DNA of 64,000 nt from Acidobacteriota bacterium (GTDB lineage Bacteria > Acidobacteriota > Blastocatellia > RBC074). Shown here one piece after another: positions 18,454-27,220 of this stretch. Position 1 is the first letter of the stretch. Each line of letters opens with the position of its first letter. A program made the position numbers and the translations under genes. The DNA is taken from positions 10,001-74,000 of the forward strand of contig JADJXM010000007.1 in NCBI GenBank assembly GCA_016715865.1, given 5' to 3'. The notes under the pieces were generated by a model, which ran no database searches, was not told the DNA's origin, and saw nothing but the letters and a program-made list of their open reading frames with translations.

Positions 18454-18870
18454 TCATTTAACTCTGTCAGATATGACTATGCCAGCGAGCAGGAAGGTCA
18501 TGGCCGCCGAGAGCAGGCAGAATTCACAAAAAGCCCTGATCACAAAAGTCTGCAGGTAGAGGAATACGAGGGTTACCGTCAGCATGACTCCGGCCAGAGT
18601 CGCCAGCCAGAACCGACATCGCAGATATCCAAAGACCACCAGGGTCGCCAAACTGAATGCCGCGAAATAGGCGAGCACGCCCCAGGCTGCCGTCGGGATG
18701 CCGGCAATTGTGGCGTAGCTGCTGCTGAGCACCTTTGAGCATGTGCTGGTGATCGTGCAACGGACGCTGCGGCCGGTCAGGTGCTGAACGGTGAGGTAGA
18801 TCGAATCCCCGAGCCCGATCAGCGTCACGACCATCGCCAGCAGGTGATGCCGGACAGTTTTCTTATCCAT
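18454..18870 (-). CDS. Vitamin K epoxide reductase (VKOR) family membrane protein
   Basis: A 138-residue, four-helix inner-membrane quinone-dependent disulfide generator, replacing DsbB. The four expected cysteines are present: a loop pair C38 and C44 (CTITSTC) and the membrane active-site pair C115 and C118 (CEFC), plus the conserved Ser/Tyr patch SSSYATIAGIPTAAWG. It starts three bases after the peptidoglycan-binding gene ends, so both are likely cotranscribed. It converges with the DsbA-like gene 54 bases away. Confidence 0.9.
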   Translation of the reverse strand: MDKKTVRHHLLAMVVTLIGLGDSIYLTVQHLTGRSVRCTITSTCSKVLSSSYATIAGIPTAAWGVLAYFAAFSLATLVVFGYLRCRFWLATLAGVMLTVTLVFLYLQTFVIRAFCEFCLLSAAMTFLLAGIVISDRVK

Positions 18871-18873
18871 TAT

Positions 18874-20121
18874 TTAAAAGGTCTTCAACCGTGTCACCGA
18901 ATCAGCCGCCTGAACAGGAGCAATTTCAGGGTGCGCGGCCAGGTCTTCTTCGCGTATCAGCGTATATCGAACGATATTGTCATCCGGGGAAGCGCCCGAA
19001 AGAGCTGCGACCAGATCCTCCAGCACAGAATAGGCGCCTTTGGTCTGATAGACTCCCTCGGCTTTGGTTCCAAGTTGATCATAATTGGCCGCGGCGAACT
19101 TTGTGCAATTTATCGGCTGCCCCAGATGATTGATATAACTTCTGCCGGCGATGACCTGACATCCGGCCGACCAGCCGGCTTTATCAGAGATCCCTTCCCC
19201 GCCCCAGTGAATGTTGATCGTGATGTTACGCTCAAGCGGTCCGGCAAGTTCCTCCTCTGTCGGTATCACCTTTTTTGAGCGAACGATCAGAACCCCCCGG
19301 TCCTTTCCGGGTTTCAGTGCATGATAAACCTTCTTCAATTCACCCAGTTTATGCCAGCCGAAACGGTACAGATGCTGTCCGGGTATCAGAAAGGGGTAGC
19401 CTTTCGTCGTTTCCTTCGTCCCCGGCTCAGTCGAACCATAGAATTTAAAAACGACACCGTTGATCAGCAGCGCGAAGAGATCGTTCAAAACCTGTACGCC
19501 TGAATCCTGCGTGTCCTGCGGGCCTTTGCGCCTGCGGATTCCGACCATGTGAATCTTCCGGGGATCGAAATCCCAATCAGCCGGTTTGACGGTATCGCCC
19601 GGTTTGGGGTGTGAGTTGACCCGTGCGAAATGGTTTCCGGCATCCGTCACAGCGCGTTCCCTGATTTTATTGAGCAGCGTCAGCCATTGACCATGCTCCG
19701 CGCTCGACTTGTCGCCAGTAAAGGCAGTCCAGTCGGCCTTGCGGTTCTCTTCTTGCCATCGACGGGCATTCGCCGCGGATTTGTTGCCGAAAATTCCGTC
19801 CGGATAGCCGATTTCAGTATTCCCCTCGACCGTGCGGAGGTATTCCTGGAACAGGCGAATCGCTGATGAGGTCCGGTAGCCGCATATCCCGTCGATCTTT
19901 CCGTGAGGAAAGAACCCTGCGCCTTTAAGAAAATTCTGAACTTCCGATACTTTCATCGGATCGCTGCCATCGAGCGGCTGGAAATCGACCCAGCGCCCTT
20001 CATCCCGCAACTTGTTCTCCCACTGACCGCCTTCAACAACCGTCAGTTTTTTGACGAATGCTTTGTACTCTGACAATGCCGAATCCGATATACCCTGATC
20101 AAATTTTCCTAGTGTAATCAT
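18874..20121 (-). CDS. Peptidoglycan-binding protein with L,D-transpeptidase-like SxGC motif
   Basis: A 415-residue protein. Residues of roughly 58-120 form a PG_binding_1-type domain (VSEVQNFLKGAGFFPHGKIDGICGYRTSSAIRLFQEYL...GYPDGIFG). A C-terminal part includes NITINIHWGGEGISDKAGWSAGCQVI at about residues 304-330, a His followed by SAGC as in YkuD-like catalytic centres. I infer peptidoglycan cleavage or cross-linking. No signal peptide is visible, which is unusual for a cell-wall enzyme and resembles phage- or toxin-type proteins. It precedes the VKOR gene. Confidence 0.7.
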   Translation of the reverse strand: MITLGKFDQGISDSALSEYKAFVKKLTVVEGGQWENKLRDEGRWVDFQPLDGSDPMKVSEVQNFLKGAGFFPHGKIDGICGYRTSSAIRLFQEYLRTVEGNTEIGYPDGIFGNKSAANARRWQEENRKADWTAFTGDKSSAEHGQWLTLLNKIRERAVTDAGNHFARVNSHPKPGDTVKPADWDFDPRKIHMVGIRRRKGPQDTQDSGVQVLNDLFALLINGVVFKFYGSTEPGTKETTKGYPFLIPGQHLYRFGWHKLGELKKVYHALKPGKDRGVLIVRSKKVIPTEEELAGPLERNITINIHWGGEGISDKAGWSAGCQVIAGRSYINHLGQPINCTKFAAANYDQLGTKAEGVYQTKGAYSVLEDLVAALSGASPDDNIVRYTLIREEDLAAHPEIAPVQAADSVTRLKTF

Positions 20122-20170
20122 GGCTGTCTCCTAAATTTACAGCGTTTCCCCATAAGTGTTTAATACATCG

Positions 20171-20224
20171 CGGAACCGCGCGCGTAAGCAAGCGCCCTCG
20201 GAACCACAAGCGTGAGCGAGCGCC
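20171..20224. repeat. Two tandem 26-bp REP-like units (CGGAACC...AGCGTGAGCGAGCGCC)
   Basis: The gap between the EEP nuclease and peptidoglycan-binding genes carries two direct copies, at 20171-20196 and 20199-20224, with about five differences. The unit resembles GC-rich REP-like elements with a partly palindromic GAGCG/CGCTC-type core. No transposase is seen nearby. Confidence 0.7.
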
Positions 20225-20263
20225 AAACCAACACTGAACACGCATCTGAAAAACACAGTATGA

Positions 20264-21313
20264 TTATTGGATCGGAGCCGACGCTACCATCTTCTCGAGC
20301 GCTTCACGACCGAAATCGATCGGCATTTCAAACCACATCGGCAAATGGTCGGACATGTGAAACGTCCGCCAGAATTTGTATGCCTGTGTCTTCTTCTTGT
20401 CGGTTCCAGCTGAATGATAGCCTTCGCCGATCTGATCGGCATACATCTTTTCGTCTTCGTCGCGATAGACCGAATCGAAAAAATTGAAGACGCCCGCCCG
20501 GCAATTTTCGAGCCGGCCCTGCATCACTTTCGGATCAAAAAATGCGCTGATAAACGCCATCTGATCGTAGTGTTTGTTTCTTTCAATATTCGAAGGGAGC
20601 TGTTGTAACTGTTTGGGGATGAAAAACCTGCCCTTTTTGGTCAGCGCTCCGAAAGTCTTGAGGTCCGTAGTATTGAAGATATTGAAATCGCCGAGCAGGA
20701 CAAGGTTCTTCGCCCAGGCCGATTTTTCCTTGACGTGGTTGGCGAGGAAATCAGACAGGTAATCTATCTCTTCGGCGCGTTTCGGATCTTCAGCGACACC
20801 GGTCCCCCAGTATATGTGAACGGTTGAGAGCATGAATTTGAGCCAGCCTGTCTCGAAACCGCAGATAAAAGGCGTCCGTGCCAGCTGGTCCTTTCCCTTC
20901 TCGGGTGGAATGACGATCTCTCCGGCCAGACCGCCGAACTTGACCTTGCGAGAATCGTAGAGGAAGGCCATGCGTTCCTGATTGCCTTTACTGCCTCCGG
21001 TAACATCAGTGACGAGAAACTTCCACCAGTCGCCGAGCACGTGCTGGACCCAGTTCAGTGCCTCGAGATCGGCATTCACCTCCTGAACGGCGATCAGGTC
21101 GAAGCGCGAGAGGATCTCTGCGATGTAGTGGATGCTCTCCTCCGTTCGCGCGCCGCCCTTGGGAGAGTCGAATTCACGAATATTCCATGTCGCCATCATG
21201 AGTGTTTCAGATATGGTCCGAGAGGGAACCTGCCGGTCAAGCTGCTCCCTCAGCCGCAACAATCCAGCCGCGGTTCGAGGAGTGATAACATTCGCATCAT
21301 AAAAGTAAGACAT
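20264..21313 (-). CDS. Endonuclease/exonuclease/phosphatase (EEP) superfamily protein
   Basis: About 349 residues of the EEP fold. It has LMMATWNIREFD at the start, FDLIAVQEVN with the metal-binding Glu, LLGDFNIFN with Asp-x-Asn, and a terminal SDHLPMWFEM carrying the catalytic His. A nuclease or phosphodiesterase is expected, probably cytoplasmic since there is no signal peptide. GGAGA lies seven bases before the ATG at 21313. It follows yjbQ by 25 bases in the same direction. Confidence 0.87.
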   Translation of the reverse strand: MSYFYDANVITPRTAAGLLRLREQLDRQVPSRTISETLMMATWNIREFDSPKGGARTEESIHYIAEILSRFDLIAVQEVNADLEALNWVQHVLGDWWKFLVTDVTGGSKGNQERMAFLYDSRKVKFGGLAGEIVIPPEKGKDQLARTPFICGFETGWLKFMLSTVHIYWGTGVAEDPKRAEEIDYLSDFLANHVKEKSAWAKNLVLLGDFNIFNTTDLKTFGALTKKGRFFIPKQLQQLPSNIERNKHYDQMAFISAFFDPKVMQGRLENCRAGVFNFFDSVYRDEDEKMYADQIGEGYHSAGTDKKKTQAYKFWRTFHMSDHLPMWFEMPIDFGREALEKMVASAPIQ

Positions 21314-21338
21314 AATGGATCTCCGCCCACGGTTCGTT

Positions 21339-21767
21339 TTACGCTTTTTCTCCAACGATAGTAGCCACGATCGAGCGGGCTCCGCCGTGATCTCGATGTT
21401 CCCCGAGGTAAATTCCCTGCCAGGTTCCGAGCAGCAGTTGCCCGTTGCCGATCGGAATAGTCAATCCGCTGCCCAGCATCGAGGCCTTGATATGCGCCGG
21501 CATATCGTCAGGGCCCTCGATTGTGTGCTCATACCAGGACGCATTTTCCGGTACGACGTGATTTAAATGCTCTTCGAGATCGGCCCGCACATCCGGACTG
21601 ACGTTTTCATTGATCGTCAACGAAGCGGATGTGTGCTGTATGAAGAGATGCATCAGGCCAATTCGAATCTCGCGCAGTTCGGGCAGGTGGTCGAGTATCT
21701 CCCTGGTCACGACATGAAACCCGCGTGATCTTGCCTTGAGTCTGATCTGTTTTTGAAGGAATTCCAT
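21339..21767 (-). CDS. YjbQ/UPF0047 family protein
   Basis: A 142-residue single-domain protein. RGFHVVTREILDHL, HLFIQHTSASLTINENVSPDVRADLEEHL and LLLGTWQGIYLGEHRDHGGARSIVATIVG are diagnostic. The family has been reported to have side activity as a secondary thiamine-phosphate synthase, with the true role unclear. The longer open frame to 21896 overlaps the methyltransferase and is not used. It sits between the exported methyltransferase and the EEP nuclease in what looks like one transcript. Confidence 0.88.
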   Translation of the reverse strand: MEFLQKQIRLKARSRGFHVVTREILDHLPELREIRIGLMHLFIQHTSASLTINENVSPDVRADLEEHLNHVVPENASWYEHTIEGPDDMPAHIKASMLGSGLTIPIGNGQLLLGTWQGIYLGEHRDHGGARSIVATIVGEKA

Positions 21768-21805
21768 ATCACAAAGTGTATGCCGACCATATCCGGCACT
21801 CCCTG

Positions 21806-22525
21806 CTATTTCCGCTCGGCTTTTCTGAACACGAAATAATGCTGTAGCGGCAAAAAGTCGTAATAAGCGACGAGTTCGAACCCGGCCGGGAGCCATTCAC
21901 TGAGCACTTCGGCGGCGGTCATCTTATGGTCACGCGGAATCGGCAGAGGGAATTCCTTAGGGTCCTGTTCTGCTCGATATTCAATCAGAGCGACCCTGCC
22001 GTCAGGGGCCAGCACATGCCGGATCTTTTCGAGCATCAGTTCGGGCTGACCGAATTCGTGATAGCTGTCGACCAGCAGAATCCAGTCCATCTTGCCCGGC
22101 GGCAATTTCGGATCGGCCTCATCACCGAGGACAGGATAGATGTTTCTTATGCCCGCCTCTTTCATTCGCCCCTGTAACTGATCAAGCATTCCCTGCTGAA
22201 TATCGACTGCGAAGACTGCTCCGCGAGGCCCCGTGCGTTTGGCCAGACGAAGGCTGTAGTAGCCCAGGCCGGCGCCAAGATCGGCCACCAGATCTCCGTC
22301 CTTAAGATTCATCCTGTCGATGATCTCTTCCGGACGTTCGTATTTTTCACGGAACTCCGAGAGCAGAATCGCCGCTCGCTCAGCCGGCAGCGGACGGGCG
22401 GGCTTTCGCTTCTGAGGCGCCGGCTGCTGCCACGCCGTGACCGGTCTGATTTGAGCGGCTACGGTCAGTGCCAGGCAAAACAAAACAAACGAAACAATCC
22501 CCTGAAGGTAGACACGTCTTCTCAT
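21806..22525 (-). CDS. Exported class I SAM-dependent methyltransferase-like protein
   Basis: A 239-residue protein with a cleavable-looking signal peptide (YLQGIVSFVLFCLALTVAAQ) ahead of a class I methyltransferase fold. Motif I is VADLGAGLGYYSLRLA, followed by the acidic AVDIQQGML and DWILLVDSYHEF. S-adenosylmethionine is normally cytoplasmic, so export is unexpected. I have seen this architecture in Planctomycetes and Acidobacteria annotations, where its substrate is unknown. It is the first gene of the methyltransferase-yjbQ-EEP group. Confidence 0.82.
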   Translation of the reverse strand: MRRRVYLQGIVSFVLFCLALTVAAQIRPVTAWQQPAPQKRKPARPLPAERAAILLSEFREKYERPEEIIDRMNLKDGDLVADLGAGLGYYSLRLAKRTGPRGAVFAVDIQQGMLDQLQGRMKEAGIRNIYPVLGDEADPKLPPGKMDWILLVDSYHEFGQPELMLEKIRHVLAPDGRVALIEYRAEQDPKEFPLPIPRDHKMTAAEVLSEWLPAGFELVAYYDFLPLQHYFVFRKAERK

Positions 22526-23102
22526 AATCGCAAATCCTTATTTTGGAAATACCGACCGGAAGATCATATGATACCTATACATCCTGATAAAGCGATTTGT
22601 CCTCCGGTTCGATGACACACTCCAATCGGGCTATCGCCGTTGAGAGCATGCAGGATATTTGCGATGACGCACGAATCATGTGACTGTCTGATCCCGCTGG
22701 ATCGAGCCATTTCAGCAGCCAATTGCATTAAATCGAACAAACTGATAGCGGGAGATACCACCTGTCCCTGAACGATAGTCTCATCGAAACTGATGCCATA
22801 GCAACTGATCGCCGAGGCCGAGGCCGGTCCCTGTCAGCCAATCAAATTATATCAGCACCTTAATCTGATCAGGGACTGAGCCATTAAACTATCAGGGTTT
22901 TTCACGCTCCGATTGCGAAAATTTCCATTTTTGCAGGGCTTTTGACAGTTCAATAAGCTTTAAATGACAAAGAGAGCAATCACTATTCCACGGGCCTAAA
23001 TTTTCAACTACAAGGCGCCACTGAAAATATAACCGGGCTATAAATTGATCAGAGGTAATGGCATGATGAAGGCGATCAAGTATTAACATTGGAGGGGCGG
23101 CA
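22526..23102. other. Intergenic region upstream of the hut operon
   Basis: This 577-base gap lies between the divergent methyltransferase and hutH genes and must carry the promoter of the hut operon. I see no clear operator or riboswitch. Two 65-codon frames on the minus strand (22564-22761 and 22892-23089) lack family features, and I do not support them as genes. The base composition is more AT-rich near 22900-23090, with a TTGACA at 22942 but no matching -10. Confidence 0.5.
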
Positions 23103-24599
23103 ATGGTTCAAATCGATGGAACGACGCTCAGTCTGTCACAGACGGTGCAGGTGAGTTCCGGTGAGCAGGTACTGCTCTCTGATCATGCGCGCCAGCGTGT
23201 AATTCAATCCAGAACTTTTGTCGAAGAGATAATAGACAGAGGAGAAGTTGTTTATGGCATCAACACCGGATTCGGTGCTCTGTCCGAAGTAACGATACCG
23301 GCGGACGAATTACGAGCGGTACAGGTCAACCTGGTCCGCTCGCATGCCTGCGGTGTCGGTGATGCCCTGCCCGAGACCGCCGTCAGGGCGATGATGTTGC
23401 ATCGCGCAAATGTGCTGGCAAAGGGATTTTCAGGCTGCCGCCCGATCATCATCGAGACTCTGATCGCAATGCTCAACAACGGCGTGCATCCGGTCATACC
23501 ATCCAAAGGATCAGTCGGCGCATCCGGCGACCTGGCCCCGCTGGCGCACCTGGCTCTGGTCGCAATTGGCGAGGGAGAGGCGATCTATCGAGGATCCCGA
23601 ATGTCGGGCAGCGAGGCGCTGCTGGAAGCCGGGATCGAACCGTTGATGCTGGAGGCCAGAGAGGGTCTGGCTCTGCTCAACGGGACACAGGCCATGACCG
23701 CTGTCGGAGGGCTGGCAGTCTTCGCGGCTGAGAAGCTGGCCACTGCATCCGACGTCATCGGAGCCATGACACTGGAGGCACTGCGCGGGACCCCGGTCGC
23801 GTTCGATGACAGGATTCATGCCGCGCGTCCGCACAAGGGACAGCGGGAAAGTGCACGTCGCCTGCGTGATTTTATGATGCACAGCGAGATTCGCGAATCG
23901 CATCGCGACCGGAAGGCCGATCCGCGTGTGCAGGACGCCTATTCCCTGCGCTGCATGCCTCAGGTGCACGGCGCCGTGCGCGATGCTCTCGAGCATGTGC
24001 GCGGCGTGATCGAAATTGAAATCAACAGCGCGACAGACAATCCGCTGGTCTTCGTCGATCAGCGCGAGGTGATTTCAGGTGGTAATTTTCACGGAGAACC
24101 GATCGCGCTGGCGCTGGATTATGCGGCCATCGCCGTAGCCGATCTTGGCACAATCTCTGAGCGCCGCATCGAGCGGCTGGTCAATCCGTCGCTCTCGGGA
24201 TTGCCCGCGTTTCTCTCTCCGCAACCCGGCACCAACTCCGGATTTATGATCGCTCAGGTGACCGCAGCTTCGCTGATCGCCGAGAACAACATCCTGGCGC
24301 ATCCGGCGTCGGTCTTCACTCTGCCGACATCGGCCAACAAGGAAGATCACGTTTCGATGGGCATGACCGCGGCCTTGAAGCTGGTTCAGATCGTCCGTAA
24401 CGTCGAACTGATACTGGCGATCGAGATGCTCTGCGCGGCTCAGGGTCTCGAATTTCTTAAGCCGCTCAAACCCGGGCCGCGGCTCCAGGAAGTATGCCGG
24501 CGGATACGTGAAATTGTTCCGCCTATCGAACACGACGTTTCTTTATCGGGGTACATCGAATTGCTGGTCCCGCTGCTCCACGATCTGGAATCGGTATGA
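23103..24599 (+). CDS. hutH: Histidine ammonia-lyase
   Basis: First enzyme of histidine degradation, converting L-histidine to urocanate plus ammonia in the cytoplasm. The 498-residue length is normal. The Ala-Ser-Gly triplet that becomes the MIO prosthetic group is at residues 140-142 in GSVGASGDLAPLAHL, and the catalytic Tyr is in VYGINTGFG near residue 51. The C-terminal ENNILAHPASVFTLPTSANKEDHVSMG segment is typical. A strong GGAGGGG sits six bases before the ATG. It heads hutH-hutU-hutG-hutI. Confidence 0.97.
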   Translation: MVQIDGTTLSLSQTVQVSSGEQVLLSDHARQRVIQSRTFVEEIIDRGEVVYGINTGFGALSEVTIPADELRAVQVNLVRSHACGVGDALPETAVRAMMLHRANVLAKGFSGCRPIIIETLIAMLNNGVHPVIPSKGSVGASGDLAPLAHLALVAIGEGEAIYRGSRMSGSEALLEAGIEPLMLEAREGLALLNGTQAMTAVGGLAVFAAEKLATASDVIGAMTLEALRGTPVAFDDRIHAARPHKGQRESARRLRDFMMHSEIRESHRDRKADPRVQDAYSLRCMPQVHGAVRDALEHVRGVIEIEINSATDNPLVFVDQREVISGGNFHGEPIALALDYAAIAVADLGTISERRIERLVNPSLSGLPAFLSPQPGTNSGFMIAQVTAASLIAENNILAHPASVFTLPTSANKEDHVSMGMTAALKLVQIVRNVELILAIEMLCAAQGLEFLKPLKPGPRLQEVCRRIREIVPPIEHDVSLSGYIELLVPLLHDLESV

Positions 24600-24612
24600 A
24601 GGCGATAACATT

Positions 24613-26271
24613 ATGACAGTCAGGAATATCAAAGCACCACATGGTACTGAACGCAGCTGTAAGGGATGGGTTCAAGAAGGCGCCCTGCGAATGTTGATGA
24701 ACAATCTCGATCCCGATGTGGCCGAAAACCCCGGCGAATTGATCGTCTACGGTGGCACCGGCCGGGCTGCTCGAAGTTGGGAGGCGTACGAAGCGATCGT
24801 CCGCAGCCTGCAATCGCTCGAAAATGACGAGACGCTGCTCGTCCAGTCCGGCAAACCAGTCGGGATCTTCCGAACTCACGAGGATGCGCCGCGAGTTCTG
24901 ATCGCCAATTCAAATCTGGTCGGCCACTGGTCGAACTGGGAGGAGTTTAACAGGCTTGAACGGCTGGGTCTGACGATGTACGGACAGATGACCGCCGGGT
25001 CGTGGATCTACATCGGCAGCCAGGGCATCGTCCAGGGCACATTCGAGACTTTCGCTTCAGTCGCCGCCAGACACTTCGGAGACACGCTCGAAGGAAGGCT
25101 GATCGTTTCAGGAGGAATGGGCGGAATGGGTGGAGCGCAACCACTGGCCGCAACAATGAACGGCGCGTCGTTCCTGGGCATCGACGTCGATCCGTCGCGC
25201 ATACACAGGCGCATCCAGACGGGATATTGCGATGATATCTGTTATGACCTCGATGCCGCGCTGGAACTGATCGCCGCCGCGCGAAAGAGCGGCAACAATG
25301 TCTCGATCGGCCTGGTCGGCAACTGCGCGGATGCCCTGCCGGATCTGGTCAAACGAGGGATAGTGCCCGATGTCGTCACCGACCAGACGAGCGCCCACGA
25401 TGCTCTGAACGGCTATGTCCCCCACGGAATGAGCCTCGATGACGCTCTGCAGCTACGCCGTGAAAAGCCGGCTGATTACGTCAAAAGATCGGTGGAATCG
25501 ATGGCCAGGCACGTCAGAGCGATGCTCGACCTCAAGCGAATGGGCGCGGTGACCTTCGATTATGGCAACAACATTCGCGCCCAGGCCAAACTGACTGGTG
25601 TCGAGGATGCATTCGAAATCCCCGGCTTCGTGCCCGAATATATCCGCCCGCTCTTCTGTGAGGGGCGCGGACCGTTCCGATGGGTGGCGCTGTCAGGCGA
25701 TCCTGACGACATACACAGGACTGATGATCTGGCCCTCGAGATGTTTCCTGATGATCCAGTTCTTGATCGCTGGCTGAAGCTCGCCCGGCAGAAGATCCGA
25801 TTTCAGGGTATGCCGGCGCGAGTCTGCTGGTTGGGTTATGGCGATCGGGCCGAATTCGGCGTTGCGATCAACGAAATGGTCAGGCGAGGCGAACTGAAGG
25901 CGCCCGTCGTCATCGGCCGCGATCACCTGGATACCGGTTCGGTCGCCTCGCCATATCGCGAAACTGAAGGCATGCTCGATGGATCTGACGCCATCGCCGA
26001 CTGGCCGCTGCTCAATGCGATGATCAACACCGCCGCCGGCGCTTCGTGGGTATCGATCCACAACGGCGGCGGAGTCGGCATCGGTTATTCGCTGCACGCC
26101 GGCATGGTGATTGTGGCCGACGGCACCGATGCCGCAACGCGCCGGCTGCAACGCGCACTGACTACAGATCCGGGAATGGGCATCATTCGCCACGCCGATG
26201 CGGGTTACGATGAAGCTATCAATGAAGCCCGGGAAAATAATATCAGGATTCCAATGATGGATGAGAATTGA
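24613..26271 (+). CDS. hutU: Urocanate hydratase
   Basis: Second step of histidine use: urocanate plus water to imidazolonepropionate, with tightly bound NAD. About 552 residues, full length. It has the conserved start RNIKAPHGTERSCKGWVQEGALRMLMNNLDPDVAENP, GGMGGMGGAQPLAATMNGASFLGIDVD (nucleotide site) and MIVADGTDAATRRL-like C-terminal motifs (here MVIVADGTDAA). The ATG at 24613 lies 13 bases after hutH; the upstream frame extension overlaps hutH and is not used. Confidence 0.97.
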   Translation: MTVRNIKAPHGTERSCKGWVQEGALRMLMNNLDPDVAENPGELIVYGGTGRAARSWEAYEAIVRSLQSLENDETLLVQSGKPVGIFRTHEDAPRVLIANSNLVGHWSNWEEFNRLERLGLTMYGQMTAGSWIYIGSQGIVQGTFETFASVAARHFGDTLEGRLIVSGGMGGMGGAQPLAATMNGASFLGIDVDPSRIHRRIQTGYCDDICYDLDAALELIAAARKSGNNVSIGLVGNCADALPDLVKRGIVPDVVTDQTSAHDALNGYVPHGMSLDDALQLRREKPADYVKRSVESMARHVRAMLDLKRMGAVTFDYGNNIRAQAKLTGVEDAFEIPGFVPEYIRPLFCEGRGPFRWVALSGDPDDIHRTDDLALEMFPDDPVLDRWLKLARQKIRFQGMPARVCWLGYGDRAEFGVAINEMVRRGELKAPVVIGRDHLDTGSVASPYRETEGMLDGSDAIADWPLLNAMINTAAGASWVSIHNGGGVGIGYSLHAGMVIVADGTDAATRRLQRALTTDPGMGIIRHADAGYDEAINEARENNIRIPMMDEN

Positions 26272-26280
26272 GGCCTCGCT

Positions 26281-27210
26281 ATGAGTCAGTCCCTCTTTGA
26301 AGACCCCTTCTGGCCTCGGGCCAGCGCATGGCTTGCCGGAGAAACCATTGAACCGATTGTCGGCCGCCTCGCGATCCTTGGCGCTCCGGTTCGCCTTGGA
26401 TCGATAACGCCTGGCCGCACGGATCTGGCTCCGTCCGCAGTCCGCTCGATCCTCCGTAAATTCAGCACCTGGGATCTGGAAAACAATATCGACCTGCGCC
26501 ACCTGCGCATCGCCGATCGCGGAGACCTGGATCTTTCCGAAAGCCGGCTGGAAGAGGCGCTCGCCCCGCTCAGCAAGGCTGTTAAAGATGCTTTGAGCGA
26601 TTGCGATGCAGCAGTCGTGCTTGGCGGGGACAACGGCGTAACGCGCCCCGTGGTTCACGGTCTGGGGCGTTCGCTCGCCCGCTGCGGACTGATCACGATC
26701 GACGCTCATTTCGATCTGCGCGACTTGTCGAAAGGCCTTTCCAACGGCAATCCGATACGCGCTCTGCTGGCCGACGGGCTCCCGGGTGAGAACATCATTC
26801 AGATAGGCCTCCAGCCTTTTGCAAACTCCCGCGCTTATCACGAAGTCGCCCTCGAAGCCGGCATCACCGTCATTCCGATGAGCAGCGTTCGTGAAGCGGG
26901 CATCGCTGCAATTATCAAACAGGCGCTCGATGATCTGGCTGGACGCGTCGATGCGATTCACGTTGACCTCGATATCGACGCATTGGACCGCATCTTCGCT
27001 CCGGCCACACCGGGTTCGCGCCCAGGCGGATTCGCTCCGTGGGAGATGCAATACATCGCTAGACAATGCGGCCTCAACCCAAGGGTACGCTCTATCGACC
27101 TGGTTGAAGTGGATCCAACGCAGGATGTCGCTGAGACAACAGTACTCACGACAGGCTCCTGCCTGCTCGCTTTCGCTTCCGGCCTGATTGGAAGAAGTTT
27201 CGAGTTGTAA
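26281..27210 (+). CDS. hutG: Formimidoylglutamase-like ureohydrolase (arginase superfamily)
   Basis: A 309-residue binuclear-metal hydrolase. Context places it as the formimidoylglutamate-cleaving step, giving glutamate plus formamide. The metal motifs are LGGDN at residues 115-118, DAHFD at 141-145 and DLDID at 229-233. The first motif carries Asn where arginase and agmatinase have the His ligand (GGDH), so it is a variant site; I believe some HutG-type proteins share this, but could not check. It starts nine bases after hutU. A guanidine-releasing activity on another substrate cannot be excluded. Confidence 0.85.
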   Translation: MSQSLFEDPFWPRASAWLAGETIEPIVGRLAILGAPVRLGSITPGRTDLAPSAVRSILRKFSTWDLENNIDLRHLRIADRGDLDLSESRLEEALAPLSKAVKDALSDCDAAVVLGGDNGVTRPVVHGLGRSLARCGLITIDAHFDLRDLSKGLSNGNPIRALLADGLPGENIIQIGLQPFANSRAYHEVALEAGITVIPMSSVREAGIAAIIKQALDDLAGRVDAIHVDLDIDALDRIFAPATPGSRPGGFAPWEMQYIARQCGLNPRVRSIDLVEVDPTQDVAETTVLTTGSCLLAFASGLIGRSFEL

Positions 27211-27220
27211 CCATTCATAC

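Noticed and set aside
22564..22761. 65-codon minus-strand frame downstream of the methyltransferase promoter
   Set aside because: No family feature; composition looks random.
22892..23089. 65-codon minus-strand frame overlapping the hutH ribosome site
   Set aside because: No family feature and no plausible binding site; it lies in the hut promoter region.
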